Below, in pieces: positions 11,049-24,214 of a stretch of 64,000 nt of DNA. This DNA is from Triops longicaudatus (Eukaryota > Arthropoda > Branchiopoda > Notostraca > Triopsidae): contig JAGQDJ010000091.1 of NCBI GenBank assembly GCA_022885665.1, forward strand, positions 62,001 to 126,000. Direction: 5' to 3'. Under the pieces are notes generated by a model that saw only the letters and a list, made by a program, of their open reading frames with translations, did not search any database and was not told where the DNA came from. Position 1 is the first letter of the stretch, and the number at the start of each line of letters is the position of its first letter. The translations under genes were made by a program, and so were the position numbers.

Positions 11049-14000
11049 ATGTCAGATGAAAATTGCCCGCCATCGGTTCTTTTGTCTTCGGTTTCTTTAA
11101 GTTCATCACCTATTAAAGCAAATTACTTATCTGCCAGTCCTCGCCCTGCTTTAAAAACGATGACAAACCGCGATACAGAGGTAACAACTTTTTCTAGTAC
11201 ATACATTGCATGTGTGAGCAATTGTACTTTCTCGGTAGTGAACAATTCCTATACTTGAAAGTCCATTATATCGAGACCCTGCTTTATTGTCGTCGTAAAA
11301 GCTGATAAGCTGAAGTGGGGTTGGAGAAGAAAACGCCATGTTGGCTCTTTGCAAACTCCAGCTAGTAAAAAATGTGTTCTAGGTGCCACGCTAATCCAAA
11401 CCGAAACGGTAGTCGAAAACGAACTTTCGTCGTTTAGATTTGTAATCGTAAGAACTCCCAAAAAGCTTCGGTTAAACCCCTTTCAACTCGTGCGCTGCTT
11501 TGCGATTTTAATTTCTTAAACTTGTTTTTATTATTATTTTTACTAAGACAATTTTGGGGTTGAGATCTCGAACCTTGTTCATTTAGGCATTAATCAGATA
11601 AGGATGTCGTGAATTTCACACTCATTTCTCTCGCAAAAACAAGTTTTCTGTCTCGTTATAGTATACTGTGATTCACTGTGTAGTATTCTGTATGCCCAGT
11701 GTTTAGGGAAATGTGATGTTTTCTAAATTTGCAATGCAAGTCAAAATCTAGCTATAACGTACACTGGTTCCAACGAACAACTAGCCATTGTGTACAGGTT
11801 TACATATCCCGGGATATGAACAACATTTACTCCAAAACTGACTGTGACGTACAATTCGTCGTAACGGACAAATTTTCTTTTCCCCCGCTTATGCCTTAAG
11901 GCGAGATTTTATTCGAGTATAAGGCATGTAGAAATTTGATGTTCTCATTACTTACCCAATTAGTATCAAGAGCTCTATGATTAGTAAATATATTACGGAA
12001 GCCATTTTTCTAGGCAAAAATATTGTATGAAGTCTTATATCGTCAGTGTGGGCAAACCCTTTTCTGAGCTTGAGATTGTTAGATGGGATTTTAGTTTATC
12101 TGGGCAAAACAAACAAAAGAAAGACCTGCTTTCTCATTAAAATTCATTAAAACTTTCGGCAACGCTAGGCAAAGAGAGGCGCGGAATTCTCGCGTTCGAG
12201 ACGGCATTTTGAAGCTGGCGCAATAGGCGTGGCTCTGTGACGTATGAGCCTAGCGATGCTCAGCTTTGTTGTTGTTACGGTCTACTTAGCTGTCAAACCT
12301 TCGAACAGTTGGTGCTTTTGCAAATCCCAAGTTAGGTTAAATTAGTGCAAACTTTACTCATTGTTCGTTCTAATTACGTGCCTGCCACGTAATTAGAAAT
12401 ATATAGTGAGTGTTACACTGCTATTAAAGTGTGCCAATGGTGATGTGCCCTTTTTTGGGCGTGTAGTCCAATAACGGAGGAATCAAATTAATTTGCATTC
12501 TCTGAAGAGAAATACGCCTTTCTAGTACCGGTGTAAAGGTAAACCATAATCTTGAATGTCATTTTCTTTCTATGTATGGAATCGCGTCCTAACTTCGTTA
12601 CAGTTCTTAAAAATTCATTGTTAACCACAAGTAGAAGAGTAACACTGAAAAGCGTGGCACTTTTTCATTCTTGGAGTCGTCATATTTCCAGTTGCTGCCA
12701 GGATTCCTGTAAAACTGTGCGGTCATTTTCCTTAAATTCGAGTTTGCGAGATTAAGAACCTAGTTTGTAGACCGGTTGAGTCATGCGACAGCTAGGAAAG
12801 AGCTGGTGAACAAGCCTATCCGCGAAAAAAGTTTGGCACGTTTTTGAATTATTGTTACAAGTGAAGCGCCTTGGATAGCAGAGGACGCCGAACTTATAGT
12901 GGTGTTAACGGGGAGGATAATTCTGTCAAAGTCCTGAATGATAGGGCATCAGTCATCTTGAAGATTCAGGGTGTAGTCCGTTTTTTTTCTCTCGTTCGTT
13001 ATTGATCAGGTGTGTCAGAGTTGCGCGTGGGAGCTCTTCCTCAGAAATACCTCACGTTTTGCGTTTTGCTCGGATGACAACCGATTCTCCCTACTTCCTT
13101 AACACTCGCCAAAAATTTGTCGCGGTGAATTCTTACCCATAGAAGAACCTCCGTGGTCCTAGAAAAATAAATGTCGACGAAACACAGTCACGCACTTTAC
13201 TGCAAATATGTGTTAACGTAAGGTGTTGTGTGTTCTTGAGAAGCTTTTGCTCGTCAAATGTCCACCACCTCCGACCATGGGCGGTGTACTATCCTGGGTA
13301 AGAATCCAACATATTGTAAACGTTAGCAGGGAAAATTACGCAAAAGTAGAAGAGCCGCCATTGGGTAAGTCGAACGGTTCGAATAGTTCTTGGTGGCTTG
13401 TAGTTCTAAATTGAGGCTGTGGTGACCGAAAATAGCTGTCGGCATCTCGTCCTGTCTTCTTTCAATCCTTCGAGAAAAAAACGCGTTCAAGCACATTTGT
13501 CGACTTTATGTGGCGTAACTAGAATGGAAATTGCCGTTTTTTCGCTTAATTGTGGTAAGGGGGGGGGGAGAGAGCTCAAGCACTGTATGTATGAACTTGC
13601 AAGTAACGAATAGTTGCTAGCTGGTTGTTTCCTTCCGTCCAGAGTGAGCAATAGACAATTGATAGTTCAGAAAGGTTAAGGGACTATTATTAGGTTCCGC
13701 CTACATACCGGTGTGGTGCCAAGACACATTTGCAAAGGTGCCAACTGTTGTGAGCCTATCAACGTGACCCTGGCTTTTAGAATTAGCTTACAGAGTCTAG
13801 CGGCCTTGCAAGGTCACGTGATGAACCTAAAGCTTGTGTGTTACAGGGAAGAAGGCGTGGCTCTATACGAAGTTGGCATGTAAAAAGGCCCCTAACGGGG
13901 TATTTTTCTCCGCCGAAAGCTTTTCGTTGCCCTGGTTTTGAGCGCTAGAGATGATAGCAAGACAGTTTTAGTGTATCGTCGACACGGCAATTTTGACAGT

Positions 14001-17000
14001 AACCGTTTAGAATGTTTTGACTTTGGGTGAATATAGGAGTGCCGTTCTTGTTAGAATCGTAAAAATGAATTTTGTAAGGCGATTGTTTGGCACAGCGGCA
14101 GATGCGGAGGTAAAAATCTTTAAGTGTATGCAAATGTGAGAATCTCAACTGCGATTTACCAAGTTCTCTTTTAAACAGGTGTTGCACGAAGAATTTAGCT
14201 TTGCGCTGGCATGAAAGAGAAACAGTAGACATGATAATATACCTTAGTAAAGTTGTATTATGAAATGTCTTTCGTCTATGTGCGATACAGTCTTGTCGTA
14301 ATTTACGCAAAAACGATTAACACGAATGTTTTGCCGCGTGAACTTAGTCTTGTCGCAAGATCCTCAACTTAATGTAAATTGTGAAAACTCAACGAAACTT
14401 TTACAGTGAATGAAGTGAATGAACTCGGATTGGCATGTTTAATTCACGTCAGCCTATCCTTGCATAGAGAAACGTGATAATATATAATTGAGACACTTTA
14501 GCTACTCTCTTAAATACTGTAACATTAGCTTCAGACGTTGTCGTCATTTGAGTTGCATAGTGATAAGTTTTTAATATAGTCCTTTTATTTTTTATACCTA
14601 GGCTTTCGCCTGACGGTAGGTTTTATGCGTAAAAGGTAACATAGATGTGATGATTTTGTACAGTGGAACTCGCTTAAAAGCAAGGCCCCGGGACTGACCA
14701 GTCGGCTTGTCTTTAAGCGGGTCTTGCGTTTATCCGAGGTGACTGTTTTGTGTCACATAGAAGTACAAGCTGAGTTGAAAAAAAAAACTGCATCCTTATA
14801 TACTTGTAATTAAGTATCGTATAAATAGTACTTTATAAAAGAAAATGTAAAGAAAATATGTCTCTACTTGTTCGCAAAATAGTTTTTGAACTCGTAGGAC
14901 TAGTTTAGGACTCGTAGGACGTAGGACTAGTGTAGGACTCGTTTGCTCATAAGCTTTGCTTTTTCCGTTGGCTTTCACTAATTGTCTAAAAAAAATTTTT
15001 CGTTTTTAATCTTTAAAAATAACGCTTGGATCAACACAAAACTTTTGTCAAATCGATATTTTTGCGGTTTTTTTTTCCACTGCAACTCGCCGGACTATAG
15101 ATAATGTTGTATAATTCTGTTTTTGACTACTCTTTCTACTCTAGAGCTGATTGAAGATCGCAAAATATAAAACAGGAATTCAAGAATGGTGAAAGTAGAG
15201 TCTTATTTTCATGTTTGTTGCTCGTGTCTCCAATAGGTTGTTGTTAACCGGATAAAAATAACATTGAAAGCTATCCAATGGGTAATAAAAATTGCGTGAT
15301 TTTATACGAGTCGTGTCATTAACCTAGTTGGCATAATCAGAGGTTAGTCTCTATTACGTTAAATGGGAATGAAACGAGACTTGAATTTTTTTGCCATTAA
15401 GCGGGTCTTGTCATTATCCGAAGTGTAATTAAGTAGGTTCCACTGCATGTAGGTTAGAAATCCTGTAGCAGTTTTAATTTTGTTATATCAGTATACTTTT
15501 TTTACAAAGTTCCGTGTCTTTCGCGCAGTTTGGAACGATAGAGTTTGCTCAAAAACATAAAAGTTGCGAATCATTTTGCGAATCTAGTAAAAGGTAGATA
15601 GCGACTCAGTTACTTTTTTTGCAGGTGGAAAGTGGAGCCATTGCCAAGATAAATTGTTTTGGAACTTAAAAGTATTTTCGTAGATTAAAAGAAAGCCCAT
15701 GTTTACACTCAATAGTTATGGGTTTTAAACACTGCCGAGGAGTATTTTGAATTCATTCCTAGTTCTCTGGGACTAACAAAAGCACTGTGTAGCCTGTGAT
15801 TTCGTCTTGGGGGAAATCAATCTCAGCTGTCGTGAAGTTTGATTTTTCTGAAATTCCGAGAACTTTGTACGGTACGTTGTGCGTGACGACTGTGGTCACG
15901 TATAGTGAAGAATGCTTACCAAGCATCGGATGCCAACCAATGAAGATTGTAAATTAATTGCGAAGAAGCAATGTGCCGATTTAGAGTAACAAAGTCAGTT
16001 GTGAGGTGCACCAACATTTTTTGTTTTAGCAAATATTGTTGCCACAACAGTGCTAGCAGTGTTATTCTTTAGACAATTTGGTGTTTGAAACTCCAACCCC
16101 GTGCCACTATTCAGCTGTAATTTAAATTATGATTTTATAAAGACGGCTGTATTAGTGGAATTGGAACAAGGTTAACTTAACTAACTTTATCATAGAAGTC
16201 ACTCAATTGCCTTTGCGTGCAAGTACAGCAAGGACTCGTGTAGGCCTAGTGAACGAGAACTGTGCGATAAAAAGATTCGTCCTTCGTGTTGTCGGGTTAG
16301 TTTAAAGGGTTAATTTAGAGCGCGTGGCCAGGCAATCCCATAGACATTTTGACAGAATCAGCGTTCGAGATCAGGTCATAAGGATGCAGGTCAGATCGTA
16401 GGGCAAAAGGGACTCAACAAGAAAGAAACCATCGTATATTATATGCAACATTACAGCCGACATCGTAGAACCACTTTAGTAGTATAACCTTACCCTAGTT
16501 TTATATAGTAGTAGTCAATTTTTATGCATTGTTACATAGTCCTGTTGTCCACAAGTGTATACATAAATGTGGCAAAGTGTTTTTGTGTGTAGTGTTTCGA
16601 ATGACCCGGAATCCTGGTGAATATATAGTGAAAAATCCTGGTGAAAATATAGTGCAAGGGATGAGAGAAGCTACCATTAAGCACGTTATTTTATTATTCA
16701 AACACAATTATAAAGCGTGCGTTGCTCCGTTCTTTGTCATATGATATGATTGAACTGAATTACCGCATTTATTTCGTATGTATTGTTGCAGCACCCTTCG
16801 CCTACGGTGGAGCAGTCCGCTGCGGCGATTGAAACAGGTACACCAGAACAAGGAAATCCTTCTGGAGAAGCTGATCGCGGTATTTATACAGAACTTGCTC
16901 AAGGATTTGTTAATGATTTGATTGACCGCGTTCCACAACTTAGGTAAAATGACTTTACGTTTCGTATTTAATTGTATTAACTTCTTTTGATTTTTGTGTA

Positions 17001-20000
17001 GTTGCTCCTTTCTATTCTTTTATTATGTCCTACTATATTTCTAGTTTTTTTTTTTTTTTTTTTTTTTTCGTAAGCGTGGGCCTAACTCATTCCTCATTGC
17101 CGTAATAATTTTTGTGGGTTTCACATTTTCAGGATGGATATTTTAGTTTAATTACATTAATCTGTAATGTAATCTAATGTCCATCTCTAAATTAAAATAC
17201 GCTTCGTCGTGTTTAATTTTCATTGATGTTTATTTGCTGTGTATAAAGCGTCCAGTTTAGTATTCTGGAATGATATTGTAGTTAAATACTGCGGTGTAAA
17301 ATTGAACTTTTGTTTTTAATTTGCTTTCTTTTTACAGTGAGGGGAATCAAAGTTCGCTGCCAGATTTATTGCAGACTGCCAAGAAGGCCCAAGTGGAAAC
17401 CGGTGGTTTGAAAATAACTCAAGTGGATAAAACTCAAACAATAAACGTATCTCTTTTTTTAGATACTGATACTTCAGAGTACGAAAGCGCCGGCGAAGCT
17501 GAGGAAACGCTGTCCGAAAAACCTCCCAAGACTAATCTCGTCCCCTTGTCACCTTCCCTAGACAATTTGCAAGATATCAGCACTTACGAAGAAGCTTTAC
17601 CCCCTGCCCCGGCTCAACCTCAGTTGGAGCATCTAAAACCGGCCGACGATTTTGATTTAGAAGCTCTGATTAGCGGTTTTGGCAAAGTCTCTGTGAAAAG
17701 CCCATTCATTGAGAGTCAGAACTTGGCCGCGCCTACTGCTACACTAGCCGGCACTACCGCTGAAAGCCAGCTGTGCGTGGAAATCGATTCTGTTACCCCT
17801 GTTGTTGTCGAAGAATCGGATCCTGATACAGAGACGCCCACAACCCCCTTGCCGCTCGACTCTGCGTCGTCTACGGACTGGTTCAAAGGCACATCTACAC
17901 CGTCCGTAAACTCGGCATCATCCGTTATTGACGCAACACTTTTGAGTGCGAATGTGACCTTATCACCTACCCCAGCTAGTCCTGCAGCACTTGGCTCTGA
18001 AGGGAGGGCTTTGGAAAATTCGCAAGACATTGTTAACACTGCCGAGGAGAATCCTGCCGTTACCGCTCGTGTTAAAAGCTTCGAGTCGAGCAACATTCTA
18101 CAATCCGAAGCCGTAGAAAATCTTGCAACTTCACCAAAAGAAAAAGAGATCCAGGAAACACCTGATAATCCTGAACCCGGCTCTGCAAGCTCGGAGGACT
18201 TAAAATCTCCAGCTACCCTTCTGTCTGGACCGATCGAATCTGGTGAATCTATCAGTCAATCGCAGGTCCTAAACGAAACGATTACTTTGACACCCGACTG
18301 TAGTACCGAAACGTCCGCTCGACCTGAATTGATCGAAACTGGTGAGTCTACCGTCCAAGCACAAGTTTTGGATGAAACGATTATTCTGGCATCTGAGTGT
18401 GACACTGTAGACATTGGAGTCGCTTCTGAAATTACAGTGAGCCCAGTCATCGTCGAAAGATCCGAAACAGCTCCTGGCCATCAGATTTCGCCTTCGCAAA
18501 CTGCGCCAGTAAATGACGTCACTTTTAATCCCGGTCAAGAAGAAACATCGGCAGCAGAGAAAGAATTGAATGGAACAGTAACTCTTGATACAACTGAAGA
18601 GTCCGAAAACCAACAAAACTTACCTTTGGAAGCTACTGCATCTGCTGCTGACAACACGTTTAGTCACGTCCCGAAAGATACGAAAGTCAGAGATGCAACA
18701 GTGGTTTTAAAACCGGATGAAACTTCCGATAGCCTCCCAAGTTCACCCTCGGAGACTACCCATTCAGCTAGCGACGCCACATTCAGTCCTACGCAGGAAG
18801 AAAAGTCAGCTCTCGATACTACGGTCGATCAGAATACTCCAGTTTCTTTGCTAACGCCTCAAGATTTCTTAGTCTCGCCAGTAGGAGAACCACCTGCCGA
18901 AAGCACCGTAGTACGAGTCTTGAATGCGAACGCTGATGAAGTCCCCAAGGATTTGAATGCCAATGTGAATGAAGAAACTAAAGCTGTAGGCGAAGTCAAT
19001 CCGATCAACGTTGACGACTTACCATTACCTAAACCAAAGGACTTTGTTGTTCCTTCTCAGTCTGAAGACAAACCAGGTGAGGAGATCGTCGTCCCTAAAA
19101 AGGGGTACGATTTGAGTTTCTTGGATAATCTCGATAACCCAGAGTTTGCCGCACCGCCTGTGCCAGCTGCTAGCAACAATACCGCACCCAAAAGGACAGC
19201 ACCTATTAAAAAGAAACCGGTTTTATCGTCTTCACGAAACAAGCCTTGGCTGAAAAAGAAGTCAGAAGAACCTAAACCTGTAGCTGAGGTAGAAGTTGAG
19301 CTTTTGGTAGCAGGTGACGTGAAAGTCGAACCTCTGCCTACTGACGCTCCCAAGGAGACGCAGTTAAATAAAGCCGCACCAGTGGAAGGGATAAAGGAGA
19401 ACCAGGAGTCGGAATCTACAGCACTCAACGAAACTCTTGTCGTCGAGCCACTACAGACTATAACTAAACTTGAGAGCGAGGAAGTCCCTGAAGTTGTTGT
19501 ACAAGAAGAGGAGTATGCAGCAGTAATTCCCAGCGAGGAAGTTGTTGAAGTAGCACCCGCTGTCACAGATAATCTAGACTTTTTGCTCGAATCCTCAGCG
19601 GCCGCTGTGGTCAAAGAGATTCTAGATAAATCACGTGAATTGGAGGATGAGATGAGTGAAGAAAAGGAAATGCCGCTCGCTACAGACGAAAACGTCAATG
19701 AAATCAACCCATTTCGTACAAAGACCAAATTAGCCTCTTCGCCTGCATTAGCCAAGAAAGCAGTACCCAAACAGTCGACAAATGGCTTTGACGATTCCAT
19801 AGAGAATCCGTTTGCGCCCAGGAGTAAGCTTGCCATGGAAAACTCACCCGTTAGCAAGCGTCAAAGCATGACAGTCAAGCCCACACAAGTGCAAGGCTCG
19901 CCTCATTCAGAGAATGATGTATTCGCGGACGACGGAGCCAAAATGCAGTCATCGGTCACAGATTCGGTCCAGAGTTTGGAAACACCAACCACGACGGAAG

Positions 20001-21289
20001 AGGAGTCAAATAGCGAGAATGAATTCCGGCCAGCCACGGAGGTCTTCAAGGATCCAGCTGATTTTGATTTCTTGATGCAGAAAACGGGATCTAGTAGGAG
20101 TGTCGCCTTAGCAAGGGAATCGTTATACGTCAAGTTTGACCCATTGGTTGACGCCAACTCACCCCAAGCTAGCCGGCCGTCAGTGAATAATCTACCTAAT
20201 ATCGACCGTCGCACGACGACGAATTTGTTTACGTTCTCACCCCCGACAGCAGCAGCGAAACGGTGTCCTACGGAAGCGGATATTACAGCGTCGGAGTCAA
20301 TTTTGGATTCCACCGTCACCTTAAACCACGACAATGCTCAAGAGCAAGAACACGCGCATCGAGAAGCGTTAAAGGTGCAGGAATTGCTGTTCCAGGACCG
20401 GTTGCTAAAGAAAGATCGGGAAATTCAGCAACGGGACCAAGAAATCCGAGGGCTGCACGCGAAATTGGAGAGATGTGTAGAAGAACAACAACAGATGAAG
20501 TAATGCTTGTTTGATTAGCATCAGTGTGAATGTCGAAATGGGTGTAGCGGGCAAAATTAACTTATATCTTCTTGTAGTCAAATTGTTATCGAATACGAAA
20601 AGACCATTTCCCAGTTAATTGCGGAGAAAGCGCGAGAGAAGGAAGAAGCAGATGCAAAAATGCAGATCTTGGCACAAGAGAAGGACGTTGCGGTGAATGA
20701 TTTGAAAAATATGGAAAGTGCGTTTGCGGGTTATCTCAGGTAATTAAATTGAGTGCACGTAAATTGGTCAAGACTTTCTAATTTTGTTTCATTGTTTAAT
20801 TTTTTATTTTTCGGGTAATTCATTCATTTGTCTTTTTACATTTACGAAACAAGAGTTATTCATTTTGACTTTTTTGCAGTAAATATGAGCGAGCGAAAGC
20901 AGCTGTGGAGAGCTTGACTCAGAATGAAGCCACGTTGAAGAAGGCCATGCAAGCTTACCAAGAGAGGTTGAGTGCTGAAGAGAAGAAATATGAAACGCTT
21001 AAGCAGCACGCGTCATCCAAATTGGAAGCGTAAGTTTAAAGGGAAAATAAGTATTAGAACATGGTTTAAATGAAAAAATCATGGTCTCCTCAACAGAGCA
21101 CACCAAGAAATCGAGAAGGCAAAACAAAGTTCGGCTTCGGAGATTATGAGGTTGACTGCTATGCTGAAGAAAACGGAAATGCGGGTAAACTCTTTGGAGC
21201 AAGCATTGGAGCAGAAGAATCGCGAGAACCAAGAATTGACCACAATTTGCGATGAATTGATTGGAAAAATGGGGGCAGGTTCTCGATGA
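11049..21289 (+). CDS. TACC: Transforming acidic coiled-coil (TACC) protein
   Basis: Proposed exons: 11049-11180, 11316-11447, 16792-16943, 17338-20499, 20578-20739, 20880-21029 and 21097-21289, 1360 aa with closed phases. TACC proteins act with XMAP215/chTOG at centrosomes and spindle microtubules. The last three exons and the tail of exon 4 form the conserved C-terminal coiled coil (EYEKTISQL to ELTTICDELIGKMG). Upstream, RESLYVKFDPLVD matches the TACC3 SLYLKFDPLL segment, and GYDLSFLDNLDNPEF resembles an SDP-type motif. Most of exon 4 is acidic, Ser/Thr/Pro-rich and probably disordered, with internal repeats. Exons 1 and 2 are less certain: KRHVGSLQTPASKK resembles the N-terminal FQTP motif of TACC3, but the intron 1 acceptor is poor and the 5.3-kb second intron is long. 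If they are wrong, the gene starts in exon 16792-16943 or another upstream exon. Confidence 0.9.
14661..15445. mobile_element. Pogo/Tigger-like non-autonomous DNA transposon
   Basis: The left end reads CAGTGGAACTCGCTTAAAAG and the right end, inverted, reads CAGTGGAACCTACTTAATTA, about 785 bases apart. The sub-terminal sequence TTAAGCGGGTCTTG..TTATCCGA.GTG occurs near both ends in direct orientation (about 14712 and 15397). Such ends are typical of pogo/Tigger-type elements. A TA precedes the left end, but the right flank is CA, so the target duplication is not clean. A cluster of short repeats built on GTAGGACTAGT lies at about 14896-14950. No transposase frame is visible. Confidence 0.6.
16610..16654. 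repeat. Short tandem duplication
   Basis: The unit AATCCTGGTGAATATATAGT occurs at 16610 and, with one change, again at 16634, a 24-base tandem duplication in the TACC intron. Confidence 0.7.
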
Positions 21290-23998
21290 AAAGAGTGGGA
21301 AGGATTTGTAAAATTGTCTCATGTGAACCCACATTGAATGCTTTCGTTTCTTACTCGAGGTTTCACGCACTAGAGCATTCCCATTGACCCTAATTTTAAC
21401 ATAGGGCAGTAGTTTGTTTCTTCTTGCAATACTAAAATCTATGCTAATTCTTGAGTTTACCTCCTAAGTTCGCGCTTGTGCCTTGGCATTCATTCAATTT
21501 TGGATATTTTATCCTAACCAGTTGTAAATATGGAAATTGGCAATTAATATTTCTGAAAGAAAATGGTTTACAGTTATGTTGTTTGCAGGAATGAAGAAGG
21601 TCCTGCAGGGCTGTTTTAATTTCTCATAGCGTGATGAGAAAAGGTAAGTACATTTTGAGAACCCACGCCGATTACCAGTTGCGCAGCGTAATTTGAAGTA
21701 TGCTGCAGAGCAATTGTGAAACAAACACGGAAACTTTTGACTATTTACAGTACTTCTTATCTGATCGATAGTTAAGTGTGACTAAGTAGATTCACGCATC
21801 TTAACGTTGCCCTGTTGGGGCCCCGGACGACATTCTTCACTCCGTTGTCGAGTTCGTTGTGTCTGCGTGATACGGGCGGCGGGGTGCTTCTTCGCTACCA
21901 AACGCGATGACGTTTTCTCGTGACAGTAGAGGTAGCGTACGATCTTCTTACTCGGACGTAACACAATTCATCGTAGGACTCGTGTATTCTAATGTTTGGC
22001 AACGTCGTACATTTCTGTGTCATAAACAGCTATGCATTCGGAGGTGCATCATCTTACACTACTGTCACTTTAGCTAAGAGGTTGTAACGTTCAGGCGTAA
22101 CAATATTCGGAGGAGCAAATACGACGCGGTTCATTTTGCTCGCTTTTTGCAGGGGGGGGGGCGGGGGGTCAAATAAATTGAGCAGTATTTCGTAGGCGCC
22201 TGGTGGTAGCACGTATTCATCCAATGCAGTAACAGATTTACGTTTTGATTATTCATAGGAGCCCAGTTTCTAGGGTCAATTCGTTTAGGAATTGTAACAT
22301 TGTGGCTTGTTCTTAGGTGCTGAAGTATAACCTGTTCAATTCGATTTGTTGTTTACATTAGTAAAAGAATGCAATTCAAGTAAATTACTTCTATTCCGCG
22401 CAGATTGTAGAGTGGAGGCTGAGCCAACGTTATTAATCGTAAAGCTCACTGCCAGAGTCTTTTTTACGCTTCAGAATAGCTAGCGACACTCGTACGTCTT
22501 TTTTAAAAAAATCTGTACCCCAAGCTTCGTTAAAGTGTGTCGTAACATTGTCTCTGAATCCAGTAAGATACTGTGTCTGGATTGTAATCTTGGTTCAAGT
22601 AAGACAAGTGGTTTTTCAAGATTTCTTGTTCAATACTATTGCAGTTATCCGTCTTAGAATTGCGCTCTCTGGCCTCGCCACCACTTGAAACGAACAGTTT
22701 CACGCGCATAATAATTCCGTTCCGTTGAGTTAGGGAATATTTCTTGGTAGCAGTTGTCCGCCAAAAAGCAATCGTTATGGAAACCAATACGGGAGCAATT
22801 TGCCTCAGTGAAGGACTCGTTGAGTAGCAAATTACTGCTTCCGCAAAGCATCTAGTTAGAAAATAGTTCAATCTCTGCCACTCGTCTTGATTCCAGCACA
22901 TGTTTTTTGACTGCATTGTGCTCTGTTGTGTAGTGCCGGCTATTGAAAATTTTTCTTTTTACTTTTCTATCATGATATGGCAAGTTGGCGCTCATTCCGC
23001 TTTTGATTGGTAGTTATTTAATTTTAAAAATTGCATGCCTATTAGACTTTTCAAGAGGTATTAGACTTTCCAATTAGCCGTTTTTGCAAGAAATGTGCAA
23101 GTTAAAATAACTTTATATAGTTCGGTGCTTAATTTAAGTATTAAATTTCTCAGAAATGTGCATATAATACCAAACATGAGCAATATTTGTGATGTAAGCC
23201 GAAACTTCAAAAGGTAGTAATTCGTTAAATATCACCTAAGTGGCCTAAGTGTTACCTAATGCCACTGCAGTGGCGTCAATGTGTCATAGTTCAAGCTCAT
23301 TCGGACGTGTTTGACCGCTTCTGAGTTCAGTTTTAGAAAATTTGCGAAACGCGTAAGAATTTAAGCAAAACATCGAGGGTCTTGCATGACAGCCTCACTG
23401 TCCAAGACGTCCCTATATAAAAAGAACAGGATTTTCCTGTCTAGAAACATAAAACTATATGAAGTGCTTAATTAATCGAACTAAAAGTCAAAGATGACTG
23501 TAGATTAATCGAATTGTTTTTCTAAGCATTGGGTCCATATTTTCGTTTCCCGGGGGGTCGCAAATACTTATAAGAATAAATCTGATTGATCGAGTGTTAC
23601 CTTCAAAATCTTCGACTTTTCAAATGCCTCTTCAAAATATAATTTTAGGAAGTTGATCAAATTGATTAGCAAATTTTCATGTTTCACTTTTTCATATAAA
23701 TTTAACAAATCATAAAAAATAACAGACCCCCGCTAATTTCGACCAATTTTTCCACGGGTATCATTTTTTCTAAGCTAAACCTCTGCAAAGTTTCAGAAGT
23801 TTCCGTCGCGTAGTTATTGCGTTAAAACAAGAAAGCTTGCCATTTAACCTGTGTTGTTTCGCGACTCCAGCCAGCTGTCCCAAAAAGTGTAGTTCCCGGC
23901 AGGAACCTCAAGGGAAAACCATTGAGGTCGCTATCGCTACCCGTAGATTTTCGGCTTCTGATTTAAAACCACATCGTAAGACCTGTGATTACGTAAAC
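21290..23998. other. Intergenic, no gene recognised
   Basis: Downstream of TACC. A G-run of about 18 of 19 Gs lies near 22154-22172. Open frames at 22530-22916 (-) and 21782-21964 (-) have no recognisable motif and no convincing splice partners. Confidence 0.45.
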
Positions 23999-24206
23999 CA
24001 GTGGTGCCCAACCCACGGCCCGCGGGCCATATCCGGCCCGCGAAGGTGCCTCATACGGCCCGCTCATTTATACCGCTCATGTATATCACTGCATAATTTC
24101 ATTTTTAACGTCGGCATGATTCTGGCGAAACCGGAACATTCAGGCCCGCGAGATTTTATATCATGTCGCGCGCGGCCCTCGGGTGAAAAAAGGTTGGGCA
24201 CCACTG
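23999..24206. mobile_element. hAT-type MITE, copy 1
   Basis: A 208-base element with perfect 15-base terminal inverted repeats (CAGTGGTGCCCAACC at the left, its reverse complement at the right). It is flanked by ACGTAAAC (23991-23998) and ACGTAAAT (24207-24214), an 8-base target duplication with one mismatch. The length of the duplication, the CAGTGGTG ends and the CGGCCCGCGGGCC sub-terminal block are typical of hAT-derived elements. No coding capacity. Confidence 0.85.
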
Positions 24207-24214
24207 ACGTAAAT

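Larger units (their letters stand above)
11448..16791. other. Long TACC intron (proposed), no further gene recognised
   Basis: 5.3 kb between the proposed second TACC exon and the exon at 16792. It holds a pogo-like element (14661-15445), a run of ten Gs near 13560, and a short tandem duplication at 16610-16654. Small open frames here (for example near 13945-14310 and 12552-12755) carry no recognisable motif. Confidence 0.5.

Noticed and set aside
19057..19857. 266-codon minus-strand open frame
   Set aside because: It is the antisense shadow of the low-complexity TACC exon. The Ser/Thr-rich text is the complement of Glu/Ala-rich codons and has no motif.
22154..22172. G-rich run that might form a G-quadruplex
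   Set aside because: It is mostly one homopolymer interrupted once. Similar G-runs occur near 13560 and 35430, so it looks like simple sequence.
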